Shown: one piece after another, positions 1 to 6,563 of the stretch | Numbering within the stretch: position 1 is the first letter of the stretch | Layout of the letters: every line of letters starts with the position of its first letter | Source of the DNA: Rhodospirillales bacterium | GTDB taxonomy: Bacteria > Pseudomonadota > Alphaproteobacteria > CACIAM-22H2 | Assembly: GCA_016195145.1 (NCBI GenBank) | Contig: JACQAF010000153.1 | Span: forward strand, 1 to 15,914 | DNA length: 15,914 nucleotides | Direction of reading: 5' to 3' | Notes under the pieces: model-generated | Told to the model about the DNA's origin: nothing | What the model saw: the letters and a program-made list of their open reading frames with translations, nothing else | The model's database searches: none | Position numbers and translations under genes: made by a program

Positions 1-989
1 CCCTGAACCACACCGATCAGGACGAGGAAGGCGATGGGGGTGAAGGCAAGCAGCTGGGCCATGGCGACGCCAGGCAGGCCGTAAATCCAGCGGCTGCGCG
101 GAATGTCGAGCCATTCGGCGAGAAAGGCGGAAAAGGCGCCCGAGCGGCCGAACAGCAGGATGACGGCAAGGCCGATGACAAAAGGCGGGGTGATGATCGG
201 CAGGACGGTGAGAACGCGCAGCAGCCACTTGAATCGGAACGCGGTACGGGCGGCGATCAGGGCGAAAGCGAGGCCGAGCAGGGTCGAGCCCGCTCCGACG
301 ACGACGGCAAGAAACAGCGTATTCCAGGCAACCCCGCAACGCAGATCGGAATATATGCAGTCGAGCCCCCATATCGACTGATCAAGGAATTTGACCGCGA
401 ACAGGGCGAGGGCAAGATTGCCGTCATTGTCGCGCACGGCGCTGCTCAGGATGGTGGTAACCGGGAAGAAAACAAACAGCGTGATCAGCGCCACGATCAG
501 GACGATCGCGCCGACGGTGAAGCCGTCGCCGCGGCAATAGCCCTTGGCCGCGAATCCTTGGGCAAGCAGGATCAGCGCCGCGCCGCCGTAAATCGCGGCG
601 CCATAGCCCATACCCGCCTGGCGCGGGCCCGGCGCGCCGAAAATGGCGCCGAGCCAACTGGCGGTCCATCCCCGGTGGTCGATGGCGAAGCCTTCGCCGA
701 ACAGGAAAACCAGGCCGAGCGTTCCGGCGGCGATCAACAAGCGCGCGACGCGTGGGTCTTCGCGCGTCATGCGGGCGGCCAGCAACGGCAGGAGCAAGGG
801 CAAGGCGAGCGGCAACAACCACCAGCGGCCATATGTCAGGCCTTGCAGCAACGCTGACGCTGTCGCCGGATCGGGGTAAGTCAAGACCCAGCCAAAGGCA
901 AAGAAACCGCCGCCCTCGATGACGTACCACGGCAGCAGGGCAAACGCAGCCCAACCGAGGCCGAGCCATAGGGCGGCGATTCTGGTCAT
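1..989 (-). CDS. ABC transporter permease, FbpB/AfuB-type, 3' end missing (runs off left edge)
   Basis: An open minus-strand frame starts with ATG at 989 and has no stop before the left edge, giving about 329 visible residues. It is strongly hydrophobic. A first block (residues about 1-135) has several membrane segments and Trp-rich loops, and a segment at about 155-175 is followed by a periplasmic-looking loop. A block that looks like the start of a classical binding-protein-dependent permease domain begins near residue 230: an N-T-L-F-type segment, then a loop rich in Phe and Arg and a helix with L-P-I-I-T-P-P. This layout fits the long fused double permeases of the iron/sugar-phosphate class, usually about 700 residues, so roughly half is visible. 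The stop of the binding-protein gene lies 35 bases upstream, so the two are probably co-transcribed. The ribosome binding site is weak. The ATPase is not in the window and would be expected further left. Ferric iron as substrate is only the family default; see the neighbouring binding protein. Confidence 0.85.
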   Translation of the reverse strand, partial: MTRIAALWLGLGWAAFALLPWYVIEGGGFFAFGWVLTYPDPATASALLQGLTYGRWWLLPLALPLLLPLLAARMTREDPRVARLLIAAGTLGLVFLFGEGFAIDHRGWTASWLGAIFGAPGPRQAGMGYGAAIYGGAALILLAQGFAAKGYCRGDGFTVGAIVLIVALITLFVFFPVTTILSSAVRDNDGNLALALFAVKFLDQSIWGLDCIYSDLRCGVAWNTLFLAVVVGAGSTLLGLAFALIAARTAFRFKWLLRVLTVLPIITPPFVIGLAVILLFGRSGAFSAFLAEWLDIPRSRWIYGLPGVAMAQLLAFTPIAFLVLIGVVQ

Positions 990-1024
990 GAAATGGGGTC
1001 CCAACCCTTGACGCGCGGGCGACC

Positions 1025-2074
1025 TTATTTCGGCAGCGTCTTGACCTCGCGGTCCCATTTCGACAGCAGGCGGCTGCGCTCGGCCGACGAACCGTATTTA
1101 GCGAAGTCGTAGTTGATCAGCTTGACGTCGGCGAGGCGCGGAGCCTGTGGCGGCACTGGCGAGCCCTTGTTCGACGGGACCTGGAAGGACTTCGCCTCCG
1201 CGCCGAGCGCCTGCGCCTCGGGCGACAGGGCCCAATCGTACCATGCCTTGGCGCTATCGAGATTGCGCGCGCCCTTGATGATGCTCATCGAGCCGATCTC
1301 GTAGCCGGTGCCCTCGCACGGGGCGACGACCTTCACCGGACCGCCCTGGACGGCCATAGTCACCATGTCGTGCATGAAGGTGATGCCGACCAGGGTTTCG
1401 CCGAGGCTGGTCGCCTTGGCCGGCGCGGCGCCGGACTTGGTGTACTGGTTAATGTTGCGGTGAAGCTGCTTCAGGTACTCGAAGCCCTTATCCTCGCCCA
1501 TCAGCTGCACCACCGTCGCCAGCATCGTGTACGAGGTGCCCGAAGAGTTCGGATCGGCCACCTGCACTTCGTCGCGCAGCCCCGACGCAAGAAGATCGGC
1601 CCAGCATTTCGGCTCCGGCAGGTTCTTGCGCTTGAGGATTTCGGTGTTGTAGCCGAAGCCGAGCGCGCCAGCGTAAATGCCGACCGTGCGGTATTTCGAT
1701 TGTTCGGCCTGACGCACCGCCCAGTCCTGCAACTGGGGCAGCATCGGCGTCTTGTATTCAAGGGTGAGGCCTTCCTCGGCCGCCTGCAGGTGCGGGTCGC
1801 CCGTGCCGCCCCACCAAACGTCGCCGCGCGGATTGGATGATTCGGCCTTTAACTGGGCATAGAATTCGCCCGAGCTCTTGCGGGTCATCGCCACCTTGAT
1901 GTTGGTCTTGCGCTCGAAGGCGTTGACCATTGCCCGGCACCATTCTTCTTGAACGGCACAATAGAGCGTCAGGTTGCCCTGGGCGCGCGTGGCCGAGGTT
2001 TGTCCCAGAACCAGAAATGCGAGGGCGCCGATGGCGACAAGCCCGGCGCGCCCGAACATGGAAAGGGGGATCAT
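1025..2074 (-). CDS. ABC transporter periplasmic substrate-binding protein, FbpA/AfuA family
   Basis: 349 residues, with an ATG start and a Sec signal peptide: a hydrophobic core at about 8-28 and a probable cut near residue 31 (T-R-A before Q-G). The mature part is a type II periplasmic binding protein of the class usually annotated as iron(III)-binding: an N-terminal L-T-L-Y-C-A strand, a D-V-W-W-G-G-T-G motif at about 85-92, and G-F-G-Y-N at 139-143. There is no adjacent Tyr-Tyr pair anywhere, although ferric-binding FbpA proteins use such a pair. Where the pair is expected the protein has His235-Asp236, followed by Glu259. From memory, that is the sugar-binding triad pattern of AfuA, the hexose-phosphate binding protein. 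I therefore infer a phosphorylated sugar or polyol as ligand. It precedes the permease by 35 bases and lies downstream of an inositol-monophosphatase-family gene. The fold and role as a transport binding protein are firm; the ligand is inferred. Confidence 0.88.
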   Translation of the reverse strand: MIPLSMFGRAGLVAIGALAFLVLGQTSATRAQGNLTLYCAVQEEWCRAMVNAFERKTNIKVAMTRKSSGEFYAQLKAESSNPRGDVWWGGTGDPHLQAAEEGLTLEYKTPMLPQLQDWAVRQAEQSKYRTVGIYAGALGFGYNTEILKRKNLPEPKCWADLLASGLRDEVQVADPNSSGTSYTMLATVVQLMGEDKGFEYLKQLHRNINQYTKSGAAPAKATSLGETLVGITFMHDMVTMAVQGGPVKVVAPCEGTGYEIGSMSIIKGARNLDSAKAWYDWALSPEAQALGAEAKSFQVPSNKGSPVPPQAPRLADVKLINYDFAKYGSSAERSRLLSKWDREVKTLPK

Positions 2075-2083
2075 TGGCGTCGA

Positions 2084-2090
2084 CCTCCTT
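2084..2090 (-). promoter_or_regulatory. Strong Shine-Dalgarno of the binding-protein gene
   Basis: On the minus strand this reads AAGGAGG, nearly a full anti-16S match, nine bases before the ATG at 2074. It fixes the start and fits the high expression that binding proteins usually need. A TATAAA box lies further upstream on the same strand (about 2145-2152) but has no convincing -35 partner, so an independent promoter in the 164-base gap is possible and not shown. Confidence 0.75.
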
Positions 2091-2238
2091 GTTGTTTGCC
2101 GCCCGGGTTCGCCCGACCGGCCGCCCGTATCGCCGCGGCGCCAGTTTATAAGGACCGGCTTTCCACGGCGGGCGTTGTGACTACGAATTGAGCATCAGTT
2201 CATGCCCCTTTGCAATCCTGTAGAATCCGTCATCCGGT

Positions 2239-3024
2239 TCAACCTAGGATACCAGCGGCAGCGCGCACCGCATCCTTGAGAATGGGGGTAGTGGCGACGA
2301 CCGGGTTGCCTTGGGCGAGGCCGTCATGGGCCAGAAAATCGTTTATCCAGCCGCCGGCTTCTTCAACCATCAGCAAACCGGCCAGCGCATCCCATGAATT
2401 GATGTGCAGCTCGCAATAGCCGTCTGCGCGACCGTCGGCGACATAGGCGATGCCGAGCGCGCCCGATCCGGCCCGCCGGAAGCTTGCGCCGGCGGCGGCC
2501 ACCCGCGCCATCATGTCGAGATAGTTCTGCATCGGCCGGCGCGTTGACCAGCCGAGCTCGATCGTCGCCTGCTTGAGATCGGGGGTCGTGCTAACCTGCA
2601 TCGGCCGGCCGTTGCAGGTGGCGCCGCCGCCGCGCCGGGCGGCGAACATCTCGGCCGTCGCCGGGCTGTAGATCGCGCCGACAGCAGGCTTTCCTTCGTC
2701 GACGAAGGCGATCGAGATGCAGAAATGCGGCACCCCGCGCGCGAAATTGGCGGTGCCGTCGATCGGATCGATCACCCAGACCCGCGATCCGAACGTCCCG
2801 CCGCCCTCCTCGCCGTAGCAGGCATCGTCGGGAAACGCCTCGCCGATGCGGCGAATGATCAGCCGCTCGACCTCGCCATCGGCGGCGGTGAGATAGTCCT
2901 GCGGTCCCTTGAATTTAAGGCCGATGCTCGCGCGGTCCTCGAAGCGCCGGCGGGCAAGATCGCCCGCCTCGTAGGCGATGGCGCAGGCCGCAAGATAGCG
3001 CTGCTCAAGATCATGTTTGGTCAT
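2239..3024 (-). CDS. Inositol monophosphatase family protein (SuhB/CysQ-like phosphatase)
   Basis: 261 residues, the normal length for the family, with an ATG start preceded by AGGA. It should be a cytoplasmic Mg2+-dependent phosphatase that removes phosphate from inositol-1-phosphate or related small phosphorylated metabolites. The metal and catalytic motifs are intact: Gly-Glu-Glu at 71-73, the family signature W-V-I-D-P-I-D-G-T-A-N-F at 83-94 (metal-binding Asp86 and Asp89, Thr91) and the C-terminal W-D-A-L-A-G at 211-216 (metal-binding Asp212). The family also includes histidinol-phosphate, fructose-1,6-bisphosphate and 3'-phosphoadenosine phosphatases, so the exact substrate cannot be read from sequence. 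Its position, 82 bases after iolC and upstream of an AfuA-like binding protein, makes an inositol phosphate or sugar phosphate a sensible guess. Confidence 0.9.
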   Translation of the reverse strand: MTKHDLEQRYLAACAIAYEAGDLARRRFEDRASIGLKFKGPQDYLTAADGEVERLIIRRIGEAFPDDACYGEEGGGTFGSRVWVIDPIDGTANFARGVPHFCISIAFVDEGKPAVGAIYSPATAEMFAARRGGGATCNGRPMQVSTTPDLKQATIELGWSTRRPMQNYLDMMARVAAAGASFRRAGSGALGIAYVADGRADGYCELHINSWDALAGLLMVEEAGGWINDFLAHDGLAQGNPVVATTPILKDAVRAAAGILG

Positions 3025-3041
3025 ACGGGCATCCTGTTGGC

Positions 3042-3066
3042 GGCCTGCAGCCGGATAAGGCAGGCC
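3042..3066 (-). other. Inverted repeat in the iolC to phosphatase gap
   Basis: GGCCTGC at 3042-3048 pairs perfectly with GCAGGCC at 3060-3066 around an 11-base loop. In the minus-strand transcript this 7-bp hairpin sits between the iolC stop and the ribosome binding site of the phosphatase gene. No T run follows it, so it is not a classic terminator. It could be an RNA processing or stability element, or chance in GC-rich DNA. Confidence 0.3.
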
Positions 3067-3106
3067 TGGGTGGCGGCAGGTTTATCTCAGCGGCGGACGA
3101 ACGGCG

Positions 3107-5023
3107 TTAATACCCCTTCGCGGATCGCCACAAGCCGGCGATACGGCGGTAATTGATGGCGATGGCGTCGATCGTCGTGGCGTCGTCCGCTTCGCTGGCG
3201 AACCAGGCCTCGGCCGGCTTCCAATGGATATTCCGGCCGACGGCGAAACCGCGCACGGTTTCCTCGCCAGCGGCGGCAGCGAAGCCCCGCGCAAGATCGT
3301 CCTCGGGCGAATCGAGGCCGAGGATGACGATCCCCCGGCAATGCGGATCGTGTCGGCGGATGACATCGCCCAGTGCCGTCCACGCGGCGCGGTCGGGCGC
3401 GGGCGGCAGTTTCCACCAATCGGGCTGGATACCGATGTCATAGAAGCGCTTGAGTGCACGCGCGAGAATGTCGGGGCCGTCGCCGGGCCGGCGCGGTGGG
3501 ATGACTTCGAGCAGGAATTCGCGGCCGGTGGCGATACAGGCGCGGAACAGGGCGGCGACGCGATCCTCCTGCGTTCGGCGCAGATCGGCCTCGTCGTCGG
3601 GGTGATAGGCGACGAGGCATTTGGCCACATGCTCGACCGGCCAGGTGCGCAAGGTAAGCGCGATATCGGGGCCCGCCTCGAACTCCAACGGCCGGCTGCC
3701 GGGCAGTTCGACCGGACGGGCCAGCCACAGCCCGCTGCCGGTCAGGGCGCTCAGCGGCTCGCGGCCGAAGCGGTCGTCGATGATCGCCCCGGCCCCGGGA
3801 ATGTCAGGGGCGGTCTGGCGCAATGCCTCGGCGACCAGCGCCTTGAAGCGGGGGATACGCTCGATCGGGGAGCGATGGGCGGCGGCAAGGTCTTCGAGCT
3901 GCCGCCGGTGATCGAAGGCAAGGGCGCAGATTTCCGGCCACTGCCGGCGGCGCGTCGTCACGCGATGGAGATAGTTGATGCGCGGATCGTCGTGCAGGCG
4001 GGTCGGTCCGTCGGCGCGGGCGAGGAAATCGTCAAGCTCGGCCGCAGTCGGCATGGCGGGCGCGCAGCCGTGGCGCGAGACGACCAGCGCGCCGCAGGCG
4101 TTGGCGCGGGCGGCGGCGGCCGGCCAGTCGAGACCGCGTAGCCAGCCGCTGAGCAGGCCGGCCATGAATCCGTCGCCGGCGCCGAGCACGTTAAACACCT
4201 CGACCGGGAAACCCCGGCCGACAACGCCGTCTTCGATGCGTTGCGGAATCGGGCCAGGGAAGATGGCGCAACCCATCGGCCCGCGCTTGACCACCAACGT
4301 TGCCGCGCTCAGTTCGCGCAGGCGCCGTAACGCGGCCAGCGTATCGGTCGCGCCGCTGGCGATATGGATTTCCTCTTCCGTGCCGACGATCAGGTCGCAA
4401 TCCGGCGCGATGCTCTGCAGGTGCTTGCTCACGCCGTCGGAGGCGACGTAACGCTCCTCGCCCAGCCCGTGGCCGGTCAGCCCCCACAGGACGGGCCGAT
4501 AGTCGATATCGAGAACGATCCGGGTGCCGGCGGCGCGGGCGTGGCGCATCGCGGTGCGGCAGGCCTCGTCGGTGCGGGCGGTTGAGAAATGCGTTCCGGT
4601 GACGAGCAGCGCCCGGGCGGAGGCGACGACGGCGGGGTCGATATCGGCCGCCTCAAGCGCCATGTCGGCGCAGTTCTCGCGGTAAAAAATCAACGGAAAC
4701 GTCGCCTTGTCGCGGATGCCAAGGATGACGAGGCCGGTCAGGCGCTGGGGATCGGTCTTCACCTGGCCGGTATCGACGCCCTCGGCGGCGAGGGTTTCGC
4801 GCACGAAACGGCCCATATGCTCGTCGCCGACGCGGGTAATCATCGCCACCCGCAGGCCGAGCCGCGCCGCACCGACTGCGATATTGGCCGGACAGCCGCC
4901 GAGATACTTGGCGAAGCTCGCCATGTCCTCCAGCCGGCCGCCGATCTGCTCGCCATAGATGTCGACCGCGGCCCGTCCGATCGTCACCAGGTCGAATTTC
5001 CGGCCTTCGGCCCGGTCAGTCAT
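3107..5023 (-). CDS. iolC: Bifunctional 5-dehydro-2-deoxygluconokinase / DUF2090 aldolase domain (IolC fusion)
   Basis: 638 residues in two domains. Residues about 8-338 are a PfkB/ribokinase-type kinase: an N-terminal D-L-V-T-I-G-R-A-A-V-D strand, G-G-C-P-A-N-I-A-V at 42-50 for sugar binding, and the C-terminal G-A-G-D signature at 281-284 with catalytic base Asp284. It phosphorylates 5-dehydro-2-deoxygluconate, the IolC step of myo-inositol breakdown. Residues about 360-635 match DUF2090, the domain commonly fused to IolC in proteobacteria and assigned as the 5-dehydro-2-deoxyphosphogluconate aldolase that yields malonate semialdehyde and dihydroxyacetone phosphate. Visible marks are A-F-D-H-R at 369-373, L-E-V-I-P-P at 505-510, D-W-W-K-L at 535-539 (Lys538 is a candidate Schiff-base residue, my inference) and a G-R-N-I-H-W motif near 596-601. 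It follows iolB by 24 bases. No clear Shine-Dalgarno precedes the ATG, so coupling to iolB is likely. Confidence 0.93.
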   Translation of the reverse strand: MTDRAEGRKFDLVTIGRAAVDIYGEQIGGRLEDMASFAKYLGGCPANIAVGAARLGLRVAMITRVGDEHMGRFVRETLAAEGVDTGQVKTDPQRLTGLVILGIRDKATFPLIFYRENCADMALEAADIDPAVVASARALLVTGTHFSTARTDEACRTAMRHARAAGTRIVLDIDYRPVLWGLTGHGLGEERYVASDGVSKHLQSIAPDCDLIVGTEEEIHIASGATDTLAALRRLRELSAATLVVKRGPMGCAIFPGPIPQRIEDGVVGRGFPVEVFNVLGAGDGFMAGLLSGWLRGLDWPAAAARANACGALVVSRHGCAPAMPTAAELDDFLARADGPTRLHDDPRINYLHRVTTRRRQWPEICALAFDHRRQLEDLAAAHRSPIERIPRFKALVAEALRQTAPDIPGAGAIIDDRFGREPLSALTGSGLWLARPVELPGSRPLEFEAGPDIALTLRTWPVEHVAKCLVAYHPDDEADLRRTQEDRVAALFRACIATGREFLLEVIPPRRPGDGPDILARALKRFYDIGIQPDWWKLPPAPDRAAWTALGDVIRRHDPHCRGIVILGLDSPEDDLARGFAAAAGEETVRGFAVGRNIHWKPAEAWFASEADDATTIDAIAINYRRIAGLWRSAKGY

Positions 5024-5047
5024 GGTCGGTCATCGTATCGGTCTTTA

Positions 5048-5866
5048 TTATTGATCTTCGGAAAGGCCCGCCGGCCGCCAGATTTTTGCGTCGCGGTCCG
5101 TCGTCCAGCGATGCTCGGGTGTGAATTCGGGCACGGTATAGGGATTGTCCGGCAGGTGACGAATCACCCAAGCATAATACATGCCATAACCGGGGGCGGC
5201 GCATTGGGCATGGTCGTTGCCGCCGAGAATTTTCACCGTATCGAACTGCCTGACCTTGTAGATCGCCTCGCCCATCTCGGCATGGCCGTAACCCTGCGGA
5301 TGGGTGAAGCGGTAGTGATAGATTTCGGGCTGGGCGTGATGGTGCGGCGGATAGCTCGACCAGCGGCCGGGTAGGGTCACGACCTCGCCCAGCACCAGCT
5401 CGGCGTTGGCATCGCTGTTTGAGCGGTCGAAGATGGTGCGCACGAGACGCAGGCACGCGTCGCCGACCTGCCCTTTTCCGCGGTGCTCGTCGGCCGTATC
5501 GGCCGGCAAATAGACCGCCGGCGCAAACGGCTGCGTATTGGCGCAGCGATAGACCGTGAACTCACTCGCCGTGCGCGCCTCGATGGCAATTTCCGCCCCG
5601 GCCGGAAGGTGGACGCAGCTCGGCCCATCGTCGAACAGCGAACCGCGCCCCATATCGACCCGCCGATTGCCGACGGTCACCGCAACGTCGCCCGACATCA
5701 GGAGGAACGCCGTCTCGCCCGGCGTTTTCTCGCGGTGACGCCCGCCAGCCGGCAGGGCGAGCACGGCAAGGCCGAGGCCGGTCGGATCGGTCGTATCGTC
5801 GATGGCGGCGATATCGGTCCAGCCGGGCTGGAACCCGGCACGATGGCGGGCGATATGGACGGTCAT
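5048..5866 (-). CDS. iolB: 5-deoxy-glucuronate isomerase IolB
   Basis: 272 residues from the ATG at 5866. An in-frame TTG two codons upstream (5872) is less likely, because the GGAG at 5875-5878 is eight bases from the ATG but only two from the TTG. IolB is a cytoplasmic bicupin that turns 5-deoxy-glucuronate into 5-dehydro-2-deoxygluconate, the substrate of the IolC kinase encoded just downstream. The diagnostic IolB segment W-S-S-Y-P-P-H-H-H lies at about 169-177 and is followed by E-I-Y-H-Y-R-F at 181-187. These supply the His and Glu metal ligands. The C-terminal half also has the G-G-N-D-H and Y-G-M-Y-Y-A-W stretches typical of the family. Length matches the usual 265-275. Other iol genes (iolA, D, E, G) are not in the window. 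Confidence 0.95.
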   Translation of the reverse strand: MTVHIARHRAGFQPGWTDIAAIDDTTDPTGLGLAVLALPAGGRHREKTPGETAFLLMSGDVAVTVGNRRVDMGRGSLFDDGPSCVHLPAGAEIAIEARTASEFTVYRCANTQPFAPAVYLPADTADEHRGKGQVGDACLRLVRTIFDRSNSDANAELVLGEVVTLPGRWSSYPPHHHAQPEIYHYRFTHPQGYGHAEMGEAIYKVRQFDTVKILGGNDHAQCAAPGYGMYYAWVIRHLPDNPYTVPEFTPEHRWTTDRDAKIWRPAGLSEDQ

Positions 5867-5874
5867 GGGCAATG

Positions 5875-5906
5875 CTCCGGGGTACCCCGTGTATCGGGCG
5901 ACGATA
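5875..5906 (-). promoter_or_regulatory. iolB leader: Shine-Dalgarno abutting a perfect palindrome and a second inverted repeat
   Basis: The GGAG at 5875-5878 (minus strand) is the likely iolB ribosome binding site. It shares one base with the 12-bp perfect palindrome CGGGGTACCCCG at 5878-5889. A second inverted repeat, TATCG-N5-CGATA, lies at 5892-5906. The pair could be operator half sites for a regulator of inositol genes, or an RNA hairpin next to the ribosome binding site. No regulator gene is present in the window. Confidence 0.35.
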
Positions 5907-5917
5907 TATCACGCTCC

Positions 5918-6538
5918 TCAGGTCAGGGGCATCATCACATGCGTCCGGAACGCCGGGCGTTCGCCGAGCCGTGCATAATAGGCCTCAAGATTGGCCAGTT
6001 TCGGCCGCTCAATCGGCAGCCCATACCAGCGATGGAGATAGCAGCCGACCGGTATGTCGCCCATGGTGAGGCTGGTGCCGGTCACAAAGGTCCGCCCCTT
6101 CATATACGCATCGAATATCCGCCATACGCCTTCCGCTTCGATACGACTGGCCTCAATCGCCGCCATGTCGCGTTTCTCCGGCGGCGTGCGGATGAGGCCC
6201 ATGAACACCGGCCGCATCGGCGGCTGGACCGTCGTCGCCTGCCAGTCCATCCAGCGGTCGGCGTCGGCCCGCACCCGCAAATCGGCGGGCCAGAGCGTTC
6301 CCGCGCCATGCTTGTCGGCGAAATAGCGGACGATGGCGTTCGATTCCCAGAGGATAAAACCGCCGTCGTCGATGGTCGGGATGAGCGCGTTGGGATTGCG
6401 GGCAAGATATTCGACGTCGCGCAGGCTGCCGAACTGACCGCCGGCGTCGATGCGGGTATGGGGCAGGCCGAGTTCGGCGACGGCCCACATGACTTTCTGA
6501 ACATTGATCGAGTTTTTACGGCCCCAAATCTTCAGCAT
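5918..6538 (-). CDS. Glutathione S-transferase family protein
   Basis: 206 residues, normal GST length, with an ATG start and GGAGG at 6544-6548 five bases upstream. The N-terminal thioredoxin-like domain (about 1-80) begins L-K-I-W-G-R-K-N-S-I-N-V-Q-K-V, giving Ser10 or Asn12 as likely glutathione-activating residues rather than Tyr or Cys. The cis-Pro element I-P-T-I sits at about 53-56, and the glutathione gamma-glutamyl binding E-S-N segment is at about 65-67. An all-helical C-terminal domain follows, with a T-M-G-D-I-P-V-G N-capping box near 158-165. It is cytosolic and probably conjugates or reduces an electrophile; the substrate is unknown. The amidase stop lies 25 bases upstream and iolB starts 51 bases downstream, so it sits between the amidase and the iol genes in one co-directional run. 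Confidence 0.9.
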   Translation of the reverse strand: MLKIWGRKNSINVQKVMWAVAELGLPHTRIDAGGQFGSLRDVEYLARNPNALIPTIDDGGFILWESNAIVRYFADKHGAGTLWPADLRVRADADRWMDWQATTVQPPMRPVFMGLIRTPPEKRDMAAIEASRIEAEGVWRIFDAYMKGRTFVTGTSLTMGDIPVGCYLHRWYGLPIERPKLANLEAYYARLGERPAFRTHVMMPLT

Positions 6539-6563
6539 TCTTGCCTCCAGTTTAGCAGGATGA

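Noticed and set aside
424..969. Minus-strand frame of 181 codons rich in Arg and Pro
   Set aside because: It is a shadow of the real permease frame that starts at 989; the hydrophobic frame with permease motifs is the coding one.
2693..2708. Perfect 16-bp palindrome CCTTCGTCGACGAAGG
   Set aside because: It lies inside the phosphatase gene and encodes an ordinary F-V-D-E-G stretch; codon bias explains it.
3224..4141. Long plus-strand frame of 305 codons opposite iolC
   Set aside because: It is antisense to a well-conserved IolC-DUF2090 fusion, with no motifs and a composition expected of a GC-rich shadow frame.
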